The notes under the pieces: model-generated
Seen by the model: only the letters and a program-made list of their open reading frames with translations
What the model was told of the DNA's origin: nothing
The model's database searches: none
Translations under genes and position numbers: made by a program
NCBI RefSeq assembly: GCF_006974105.1
Contig: NZ_CP036282.1
Location: forward strand, 558,001-622,000
Source: Rhodoferax aquaticus
GTDB lineage: Bacteria; Pseudomonadota; Gammaproteobacteria; Burkholderiales; Burkholderiaceae_C
Length of the DNA: 64,000 bases
Reading direction: 5' to 3'
Shown: positions 24,597 through 34,300 of the stretch, piece after piece
How positions within the stretch are numbered: position 1 is the first letter of the stretch
How the letters are laid out: each line of letters starts with the position of its first letter

Positions 24597-26776
24597 AATA
24601 CCGCCCCCTGGCTGGCAGCCACCAGCTGTGAATACATGCCGGCTGACTGCATCAATTCTTCGTGGGAACCAGACTCCTTGACAGCACCCCTGTCGACAAC
24701 AACGATCTTTTCAGCCAGGCGCATCGTGCCAATACGGTGGGTAGCAAAAACAATGGTGCTGATCTTGGCGCGCAGGTTTTCAAGAACGGCGGCTTCATTG
24801 GCACCATCCAATGCAGAGGTGGCCTCGTCCAAAATCAGAATGGCGGGTTTGCGCACCACCGCTCGGGCCAACGCAAGGCGCTGGCGTTGGCCACCGCTCA
24901 AGTCGGAGCCACCTTCGCGTAAGCGCGCCTTGTAGCCACCGGCCCGGCGCATGATGTCCTCGTGGATCATGCAGGCTTTGCAAGCATCCATGGCTTGCTC
25001 CTCGGTGATGGCCGGATCCCACATGCTCAGGTTTTCCAACACCGTGCCTTCAAAAATCTGGTCCTTCTGCGGCACAAACGCGACCACCGAACTCAGGTGC
25101 GCGGAATCGATGGTGCGGATGTCCTTGCCGCCCACGGTCACTTCCCCGCTGACGGGCTTCAGGACACGCGCCATCACGCCCAACAAGGTGGACTTGCCGC
25201 TTCCCACAGAGCCGACAACGCCCACAAAGCTACCCGGCGACACTTGGAGCGAAATGCCCTTGAGCACGGGGCTTGCGCCGTAGTCAAAATGCACATTGCT
25301 AACCAGCAACTCTGACGATTCAGGCAACCCCTGTGTGGCCGCGAACTCTTCTTCTGAAGCCACTTGCAGCAAATCATTCACCCGGTCAAAACTGCCGCTC
25401 GACGCGCTGATCTGGGCGAATCCCGAGACGATCTGGTTGAACGGAGTGATCAGCAAATAGGCCATGGCGGTGTAGGCCACAAACACCCCGATGGTGAACA
25501 CGCCGTGCAAAACCTCTAGCGCCGACAGGCCTGTGATCACCGCCATCAGAATGCCCGTGATAGAACCTGGCAAGCTGGCCATCAGTGCGGTAAATGGCGC
25601 ATGCTTTTGCTCTGCATTGACCACAGCAATGTGTCGCTCCAGCACCCTTTGTCCCATGGCTGCCGATGACCCGGACGCCCGTGAATGCTCCATCAAATTG
25701 AACGCGGTGAGCACCTGTGACTCGTAACGTCCTCTCTCCAAAGCGAGTCGGCGGTCCAGATCATTGGTCTGCCTTGATATCCAACCCACGAGGGCTGCAT
25801 GCGCCGATAGCAGCAGGAACGAAACGGCCGTGAGATAGGGGCTGTAGCTTGCCATCATCAAGCCCACAACCAGCACCTGCATGGAGGCTGCGATCATGCT
25901 GACAAGTGCCCCCGAAACGGTGCCTGCAACGGCATCGGCCAACATAACCCGCCCGCCAATCTCTCCCCCGAAGCGCCTTGAAAAATACTCCATGGGCACA
26001 CTGAACATCTTGGCAACAATGCGCGTTGCCATGCTCAGGGCCAGCCATGTCTGCAACTTGAGCACGCCCACCCGCTGCATCCAGAGCACTGGGCCCAGCA
26101 GCAGGCCAAAAACACCAATCCCGAACATGAACCAGAACTTCCAACTGTCCACGCCCTTTTTGATCAGCACATAGTCGATAAAAATGGACGTCAAAGCGGG
26201 CACCAAGGCCATCAGCACCGCAAGACCGAATCCCACCAAGGCAATCGCTGAAATGGCACGCCCGGCTCCACGCGACGCGATCAACACTTCTGAGAGCGCC
26301 GAAGCGGGCTTGCCGGTGCGCACAAACCCTTCGCCGGGCTCCATGCACAAAGTCACACCGCAATAGCCCGCCTCCAAATCCGATTGCAACAAGCGTCTGC
26401 GCCCCACTGCAGGGTCTAGCACCGCTGCCACGCCGTCTTGCAGGCTTTCCAGAACCACAAAATGATTGAAGTTCCAGAAAATGATCTGTGGCATGGGCAA
26501 CTTGGCCAGCTCGGCAGCGCTCACGCCGAAGCCTTTGACGTTCAGGCCTGCCTGTTTAGCGGCACGCGCAAGGGAACCGGCAGAAATGCCGTCGCGGGTA
26601 GCGCCGCACATACCGCGCAGCTTGTCTAGCGACTCATAGCGGCCAAAGTAGGCCAAAACCATGCCCAGACAACAGGTGCCGCATTCGGTCGCCTCAAACT
26701 GCAATATCTCCGGCACCCTTCGCCGGAGCATGTTTTTCGACCAGCGCACAAGTGGCGCAGGCATCCCCAGCATCAT
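24593..26776 (-). CDS. Peptidase-containing ABC exporter (C39; NHLM-type first ABC protein)
   Basis: A 727-residue exporter that should trim double-glycine leaders while exporting the cargo. The C39 domain (about residues 20-150) has QFEATECGTCCLGM with oxyanion Gln 26 and catalytic Cys 32, His 105 in FWNFNHFVVLE and Asp 121 in VLDPAVG; the triad is complete. A membrane domain follows (AISAIALVGFGLAVLMALVPALTSIFIDYV). The ATPase has Walker A GSVGSGKST near residue 520, DLSGGQRQRLALARAVV, ILILDEATSALD and FATHRIGT. It overlaps both neighbours by 4 bp. The Cys being active and the adjacent GG-leader cargo argue for leader cleavage. Confidence 0.92.
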   Translation of the reverse strand: MMLGMPAPLVRWSKNMLRRRVPEILQFEATECGTCCLGMVLAYFGRYESLDKLRGMCGATRDGISAGSLARAAKQAGLNVKGFGVSAAELAKLPMPQIIFWNFNHFVVLESLQDGVAAVLDPAVGRRRLLQSDLEAGYCGVTLCMEPGEGFVRTGKPASALSEVLIASRGAGRAISAIALVGFGLAVLMALVPALTSIFIDYVLIKKGVDSWKFWFMFGIGVFGLLLGPVLWMQRVGVLKLQTWLALSMATRIVAKMFSVPMEYFSRRFGGEIGGRVMLADAVAGTVSGALVSMIAASMQVLVVGLMMASYSPYLTAVSFLLLSAHAALVGWISRQTNDLDRRLALERGRYESQVLTAFNLMEHSRASGSSAAMGQRVLERHIAVVNAEQKHAPFTALMASLPGSITGILMAVITGLSALEVLHGVFTIGVFVAYTAMAYLLITPFNQIVSGFAQISASSGSFDRVNDLLQVASEEEFAATQGLPESSELLVSNVHFDYGASPVLKGISLQVSPGSFVGVVGSVGSGKSTLLGVMARVLKPVSGEVTVGGKDIRTIDSAHLSSVVAFVPQKDQIFEGTVLENLSMWDPAITEEQAMDACKACMIHEDIMRRAGGYKARLREGGSDLSGGQRQRLALARAVVRKPAILILDEATSALDGANEAAVLENLRAKISTIVFATHRIGTMRLAEKIVVVDRGAVKESGSHEELMQSAGMYSQLVAASQGAVL

Positions 26777-28089
26777 GGCTTCGCACCCTCAGGCAAGGGT
26801 GTTGGCCCCGATGCCAAGGCGTTTGCATGGAACCAGGCACTTTCGCCCACGCGCTTCACAGCCGGCAAAAGGAGGTAGAGCAGGCGCGGCTGGTTGTAAA
26901 CGACACGACCCGAGACAATGGTGCCAGGCTCCATCAATCTGGCAGGCCCGCGAGACGATGTCCACGCCATCCCACTGGGAGTTTGCGCATCTTGGGTGAC
27001 CTGAACTGTGACTTTATAAGGCGCATCCGCCTCAAAAAGCTTGCGCACCAACTTCTGGTTTTTAAATACTCGCAGCAGAACGTCTTCATCGGCAGCAACG
27101 GCGCTGACCTGTGTCACCACTCCTTCAATACGCCCGAACTCTTGCTCTTCGTAGATGAGCGGGAGAATTTTGACCGGCATGCCAGGAGCGATTTTCTTGC
27201 CTTCTTGCGCTGGCACAAAGACCACGGCTGAGCGAACCACGTTGCTACTCGTTTTGACGCTGTTGGCAGGAGTGACCATCGCCACCCGTCTTTCACGGGA
27301 TACAGGTTGGTGCACATCGACCAGCAGTTCCGAGATCACACCGTCGTACGGCGAAACAATTCGGTTTTCCACCTTGGCGCGTTCAGTGAGTGCGTCAATC
27401 TGGCGCTGCTGGGCACTGATTTGCAGATTGAGTTCGAGAGACTCGCGCTTTTGGCGCTGTGCCAGTTCAGAGTAGTTGGTCTGTGCGTCCAGCAATTGGC
27501 GCTTGTTGACCGCCAGTTGGTCTTCCACCTGCTCACGCTCTGTCACCACTGGATCGGAGGCACGTGAGGAAAGAAAACCGCCAACTATCAATTCTGCGTT
27601 GCCTTGCCGGGTTTTCTCCAAGCGGCTGAGGCGCTCACGCAGTGCGCCATCCCGGCTACGGGATTCAATCTGCACTTGCTTGAAAGTACCCGTTGCTACC
27701 TCCATACTTTCGGCATGAAAGCTGTCCAAGCGCTTGGCCTTGGCCATGAGGTCTTGTAACGAACTGCGCGCTGTTTGCAAGTCGTTGTCCAGGCGCGGGA
27801 TACTCACGAGCGCGATCGTCTGGCCCTTCTTGACCGGGCTTCCCACTTTGACGAGAAACGCCTCCAAACGTCCGTCGGTTTCTGGCGAAATCGCGTAATT
27901 GATCACCTCACCATCGGCCATCAGCACACCCTGGCCATTGACCACCACCGGCACCCGCACCAAGAAGCAGCCAATCAGCAGCGCTAGAACACTGCCAACA
28001 AAAAGCCAAGCCGTTGCAAGGTACGCGGGGCTGACGATGTTGAGCGGACGCGTCGACTCCTTGTTGCTGGACTTTGAAGATTCAATCAT
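26773..28089 (-). CDS. HlyD/membrane-fusion secretion adaptor (NHLM-type)
   Basis: Periplasmic adaptor linking the ABC exporter to an outer-membrane channel. Of 438 residues, the N-terminus is cytosolic, with one membrane helix at about 26-48 (LATAWLFVGSVLALLIGCFLV). The lipoyl half-motif is GRLEAFLVKVGSPVKKGQTIALVSIPRLDNDL. A coiled-coil hairpin of about residues 85-230, rich in Gln/Arg/Glu, is followed by the return half-motif IVSPYDGVISELLVDVHQPVS and a beta-barrel end. It overlaps the peptidase exporter by 4 bp. No TolC-like gene is in the window, so an unlinked outer-membrane channel must be used. Confidence 0.88.
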   Translation of the reverse strand: MIESSKSSNKESTRPLNIVSPAYLATAWLFVGSVLALLIGCFLVRVPVVVNGQGVLMADGEVINYAISPETDGRLEAFLVKVGSPVKKGQTIALVSIPRLDNDLQTARSSLQDLMAKAKRLDSFHAESMEVATGTFKQVQIESRSRDGALRERLSRLEKTRQGNAELIVGGFLSSRASDPVVTEREQVEDQLAVNKRQLLDAQTNYSELAQRQKRESLELNLQISAQQRQIDALTERAKVENRIVSPYDGVISELLVDVHQPVSRERRVAMVTPANSVKTSSNVVRSAVVFVPAQEGKKIAPGMPVKILPLIYEEQEFGRIEGVVTQVSAVAADEDVLLRVFKNQKLVRKLFEADAPYKVTVQVTQDAQTPSGMAWTSSRGPARLMEPGTIVSGRVVYNQPRLLYLLLPAVKRVGESAWFHANALASGPTPLPEGAKP

Positions 28090-28281
28090 CGTGTTGAGGT
28101 CAATTTGGGGTGTAAGTCAATGGTCGGCGTGTTTCCAAGCATGGCATGAGCGCGTTAGCACTTGGCCAATTGTCCTCGTGATACGGCGAGCGCTGAGGTG
28201 ACTCGATGCTGCTTATCGACACACAAAGAGCACCTGAGTAGGGCACAGCAGGGGGGCCATTTGCTGTGCCAAGTAGGAAAC

Positions 28282-28300
28282 TATGAAGCTAAAGCTTCAA
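28282..28300. terminator. Weak stem-loop downstream of the giant gene
   Basis: TGAAGC-N4-GCTTCA, 6-bp stem with 4-nt loop, about 55 bp after the giant gene's stop and some 190 bp before the adaptor gene. The T run on the minus side is poor. It could lower readthrough so that the cargo is made in excess over the exporter. Confidence 0.3.
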
Positions 28301-28353
28301 ATCTTGCCACTTCCAGTTCTACATTGACCAAATTCCGTTTTGGATAGATGCGC

Positions 28354-31300
28354 TTATATTCCGAGCAATCCTCCGACAGCCTTCACCCCAGTATTTAAAC
28401 CTCCCAAGACAGCATTACCAACAGTATTCGCTGCATTTTTAGCACCTTGGGCAGCGGTACCGAGCGCCATTTCGACATCGTTCTTAAAGAATCCAGGAAC
28501 ATCGCTGCCCAAAAATCCCTTGGCAGAAAGGTATGCGGCGTTCACCTTGACCGTATCGATTTCGACGTCTACGTCAAACTTTAGGCCCAACAGCAAGGCA
28601 GCATCACCAGAGAGTCCAAATCCAACGACACCATCTTTGAATGTTGCGTGGCCTTCACCCCCAACTCCGACTTGGGTTCCTACGGAAACACCGCCAGCAA
28701 CGCCGCCCGCGATGACAGTCAGGTCCCCTGAAGCAGAGCCGTTGGCATCGGCCCCAGCGCCGGCGCGCAGAATGACCTCACCCGATGCCGACGCACCTTC
28801 ATTGGTGGCTGAAAGGCTTGCCGTGCCACCCGCTTCAGCGCCTACCCACACTCCACCGCCGGCACCCGTAACAAAGGAACCATAGCTAACGAGGGCAGCA
28901 GCTTCCACCTCCAATGCAGCCTTGATCCGCATCGCTTGGGTAAAGGCTGCGCCGTTTGGCCCAAATGAAAACTCACCGCTGACGAATACCTCTGCAATTG
29001 TTCTGGCCTCTGCCACACTGTATAGACTCAAATCGCCCAGCTTGACAGTGCCGTCAGCCTGAACTTCAGCCTGAAAGTTGACACCTCGTGCGCCGGTAAT
29101 TTTGATGGAATTGCCGTTGATTTGAATTGAACCCTCTGCAAATGCATTGGCGTCAACTGTTGCGCCCGCGCTGCTTTTAAAGGTGATGCCTCCCAGAGTC
29201 GCACCGGCTGACGTGTCGGTGCCAACGCCCCACGTAATATCGGTTTCAGTCGACTCATCGACCGCCGTGAGTTGGGCAGGAGTCAGTGCGGCAGCAAGGT
29301 GAGAGGTTTTGAGCAAGACCGCTTGGGCCGACCCTAGAGCATCGATTTGCGATAGGCTCAGTGCCTTCACTGCGGCCGGGCTCAAAGCAGTTATTTCATC
29401 CCCAAGGGTCCTGAGCTGCGCACCCGACAAGCTGCCAACTTGGGCTGGACTCAGCGCAGTTACCTGCTTTGCGTCCAGGCTACCGATGGCATCGTAGCGC
29501 AAGCAACTGATTTTGGTACCTAAGGCAGTTACTTGCTCTGGGGAGAGTGCATCGACTTGATTTGCATTGAGTGCCCCCAACGCTGATGGTGTCAAACCGC
29601 CGATGAAGTTACCCAGTTTGGCAATGTCACCCATGCTCATGGTCCTAACGTCCGCTGCCGAGTAGCTCCCCATGATTGCGACAGAGCTTAGGAAAGCAGC
29701 CTTGCTGCCCAGTGCCTGTACTTGCTGCGCTGTCATTGCCGCGATCTGCTCGCCGCTAAGGCTGGTCACCGCAGCCGCATTGAGGTCCTGAATGTGCTTG
29801 CCCATCGCCGTGATTTGCGCTGGTTTGAAGAGGTCCACCTGGCCGGGGCTCAGGTGCGACACAACCTCGGCAGTGATGGCCTGCATTTGTGTCGCATTCA
29901 ACAGTCCAACGGCTTGCGGCGTGATGGCTGAAAACTGGGCGAAATCCAGACTCGCAATAGCGCTAGCCGAGAGATGCGCCACCTTGCTGTCCAAGGCCGC
30001 AATCTGGTTGACCGTTAGAAAATCAACCTGCGCATCGCCCAAACCACCCAAACCTTGGGCAGAAAGGTTTGCAATGCGCACACCAAGTTCCCGACATTGC
30101 TGACGCGTTAGCCCTTTTATCTGTTCGCCGTCCAAGCTGCCCAAGGCTTCTGGCGCCAGTGAGACGATGCGTGCCCCCAATTGATTCAACTGATTTGCAG
30201 CCAACCCATCCACCTGCTGTCCATCCAGACTTGCAAGGGCAGCATCACTCAGATTCTTGATGAGAACGGGACCCAGCGCGGCGAGCTGGGCGGCACTGAG
30301 GCCAACGGCCTGCAAGCCATCCAAGCTTGCCAATGCTGTCGGTGCCAGAAACCCAATATTGGCGCCCAGGGCTTTCACCTGTGCGGCGCTCAGGGCGTCT
30401 ATATCCGTTGCACTCAGGTTAGCAAGTGCTCCAGGTGAGAGGCTGGCAATCTTGACACCCAGCGCGGTGATTTGCACTGCGCTCATGGCGTCCACCTGTA
30501 TGGCATCCAAGCTGGAAAGCGCTGCGCCTGTCAGATCAGCAATTTTGCTCCCCAGAGCAGTTACTTGCGAGGGTGTCAGCCCATCCACTTGCTTGGCGTC
30601 TAGGCTGGCGAGCGCAGCCGGTGCGAGGTTGGCGATTTTGCCGCCTAAAGCCGCAACTTGAGCGGCGCTCAAGAAATCGACTTGGTTAGCGTCCAGGCTG
30701 GCCAAGGCTGATGGTGCAAGGCCGACGATGTTGTTACCTTGTGTGGTGACCTGCAGGGCACTCAACCCAGCGATTTCAGGTACCCCAATCACGCCAACTT
30801 GGCCAGCGCCCAGTACGTTCGGCCTAGTCGCAACTAACTCGGCAAGAACCGCTGAGTCCAGATGGGCAATGTTGTCGCTGAGTGCCAAGACTTGCGCGGC
30901 ACTCATCCAGCTCACCTGTGAACCGTTTAAACTGGTCAGTGCACTAGGCACTAAGTTAACAATTTTGTTACCGAGCGCAGCAAGCTGCGAGCCCGTGAGC
31001 CCGTCGACTTGCGTGGCATCAAGACTCGCCAGCGCGGCCGGCACAATGCTCGCGATGTTTGCGCCCAGTGCGCCAACCTGTGTGGCACTCAACCCCTTGA
31101 CCTGCTCGGCGTCCAAAGTGGCAAGTGCTGCCGGCGCCATCCATTGAATCTTAGTTCCCAGCGATGAAATCTGTCCAGCGCTCAAAGCATCAACCTGTGA
31201 CGGACTCATTGACTGGACCTGAGGCACCGTCAGACCAATGAACCGGCTAGCATCGAGACTTGCAAGCACCGCAGGCGCAAGGTTGACAATGCTGCTGCCG

Positions 31301-34300
31301 AATGCTGTTATCTGCTCCGCGCTCAGCGACTTTACCTGTGTAACGTCCAAGCTGGCAATGGCATCCGGTGCCAGCATTCCAACTTTATTGCCAAGTGCTG
31401 TGATCTGCGCGGCACTCAGACAGGCCACTTGCCCTGCATCCAGGCTGGTAAGTGCAGTACCGCTCAGAGCGGCAATTTTATTGTCGAGGGCCACAATTTG
31501 CGCAGCGTTCAGCCCATCGACCTGAGTGCCATCCAATTTGGCAAGTGCCCCTGGTGTGAGGTTGGCAATGTTGGTTCCCAGAGCTGTGACCTGCGCAGCG
31601 CCCAAAAGAACGACCTGATTGGCATCAGGGACGCCATCGTAAATCCCGATGCCTGCAGATTGAATTGATCTTTTTTGCGCATCGCTCACTGCATTTCGTG
31701 CAACCAAACCGGCAAGTACTGTCGGATCCAGGTCAACAATTCGACTGCCCAGCGCCCGTAGTTGCGGAATAATCAATTCGCCAACTTGCTTTGCGTCCAG
31801 ACTGGCAAGTGCCACTGGCGCCAGGTTGACAATCTTTTCGTTCATATATGTCAACTGAATGGGGCTCAGCTCATTCACCTGTTCACCATCCAAGGTAGCT
31901 AGCGCCGCCGGAGAGAGCAATCTAAAGTTATTTCCCATCCCCGCGATTTGCTTAGCACTCAAGGCATCGACCTGATGGACAGTCAGTGCCGCCACCTGCT
32001 GCCCATTGAGCATGTCAAACCATGATGCATCAAGCCCGGCGAGTGCAACCGGGTCCAGCGAAGCCACGTTGTTGCCCAACATATTCACTTGCCGATGCCC
32101 CAGCGACCCAATTTGGGTAGCGCTGAGGCCAGCAAATACTGCTGGTGCTAGGTCGAATAGTTTTATGTCCAGCGCTTTAATCTGTGCAACGCTAAGGGCA
32201 TTGACTTGTTTGGCATCTAACGTAGCGAGGGCTTCCGCGGCCATTCCACCGATCGCATTCCCTAGCAACGAAACCTGCGCAGGGCTCAGTTTGTCGACTT
32301 GCTCAGGGCTCAGAACATAGATCTGTGTAGGCGCCAATGCGCTGAATTGTGTTGCATTCAGACCGCTAAGTGCACTAGGCGAGAGGTTGACAATATTGTC
32401 GCCCAACGCCTTGATCTGCCCCAATGTGAGTCCCGCGGCCTGGGTGGAGTCCAGACTTCCCAAAGCTTCTCGCGTGAATTCGAGGAAGAGCCCAGTACTA
32501 AAAAGCTTAATCTGATCGGCAGTCAATCCGTCGACCTGTGCGGCATCTAAGCTGGCAATTGCTTTCGGCGAAAGCAGGGCAATTTTTGACCCCAGAGCCG
32601 TAACTTGTTGTGCGCTCAATTCATCAAGTTGATTAGGAGTTAGAAATCGAACTGCCAGATCAGGCAATTCCTTTATGTCTCCGCCTAGCACCGAGATCTG
32701 GGCAGCGGTCAGACCGGCGACCTGACCGCCATCGATACCACTCAAGGCTGAAGCGCTCAGCACGCCAATTCGATCGCCCAAGGCCGTTAATTGCGCCGGT
32801 TTGAGATACATCTGATGGGCGCCAATGCTGGCCAGCAAGGCTGGTGGCCAATCCACTGCATTTTGGGCAACGGCACTGCCCGACATGCCACGCACCATTA
32901 ATGTCGCCGGATCCTGAAGTGCTCCGATTTTGGTGCCAAGGCTCTCCACTTGCGCCAGGGTCAGGGCCCGAGTCTGCGCTTCATTAAAGCTGCCCAGTGC
33001 GCCAGGCTGCAGCGCAGCGACATTGGTTCCTAACGCAATGACTTGGGCTGGGCTCAATCCATCAACCTGGTTTGCGTCCAGGCTGGCCAGTGCCGCCGGG
33101 TTGAGGCTGGCGATGTTATTGCCCAACGCAGTCACTTGGGCTGGGCTCAATGCATCAACCCGGTTTGCGTCCAGGCTGGCCAATGCCGCCGGGGTGAGGC
33201 TGGCGATGTTGTTGCCCAAGGCAGTCACTTGGGCTGCTGTCAGGCCATCAATTTGTGTTCCAACCAAGCTGCCAAGTACGTTTGGATTGAGTTCTGCAAA
33301 CTTGGCGCCCAACGCAGTCACCTGGGCGGCAGTTAAACCGGCAACTTGTCTGGCGTCTAGGCTGACAAGTGCCGCCGGTGCCAACGCATTGATTTTTTCA
33401 CCCAGAAAGGTTACTTGGGTTGCACTCAATTTATCGAGTTGGGTTGCATCCAGACTGGCAAGCGCTTCTGGGGTCAGGGCTTGGATTTTTGCGCCTAGAT
33501 CATAAACTTGATAGGCCCTCAGGCCGTCCACTTGGCTTGCGTCCAGACTAGCAAGTGCATCTGGGGTCAGCTCCCTGATGGCATGACCTAGCAAAGAGAT
33601 CTGCGCAACCGTCAGTCCATTGACTTGGGCTGCGTCAAGGCTTGCAACCGCTGCGGGTCTCAGATACTGAATATTTTGGCCAAGCGCCGCTACCTGCGCC
33701 TCACTGAGGTTATCGATTTGTTGGGCGCTCAGTGCACTGACTTGCTTGGCGTCCAGACTGAAAATTGCTTCGGGTGTCAGCGCTTTAACTCTTTCACCAA
33801 GTGCCAAGACCTGACTGGCGCTTAGGCCGTCCACTTGTTTGGCATCCAGACTGCCCACCGCGGCTGCGCTGAGCATCCCCACTTTGTCGCCCAATGCTGT
33901 GATTTGCTTGGCCGTCAAGCCATCAACTTGCAGATGATCTAGGCTAGCAATGGCAGAGGGGGCTAAGAATCTGATGTTCGCACCCAGGCTGGCTACTTGC
34001 ACACCCGTCAACCCATCGACTTGGGCGGCATCCAGACTCGCAACGGCATCCGGTACCAAGAATTTCACCTTTTCGCCGAGCGCAGTGATTTGGGTAGCAC
34101 CAAGGGCGTCAACCTGTTTGGCATCCAAGCTGCCCACAGTGGCAGCGCTGAGCGCCCCCACTTTGTCGCCCAAAGCTGCCAACTGCTCAGGCTTGAAGGC
34201 ATCGATCTGAGCGGCGCTGATACTGGCAACCCAAGCTGGCGGCCAATTGGCGGCACGTCTCGCAACATCGTCGCCCTTCATTTTGCTGACCTCGAGGGTT

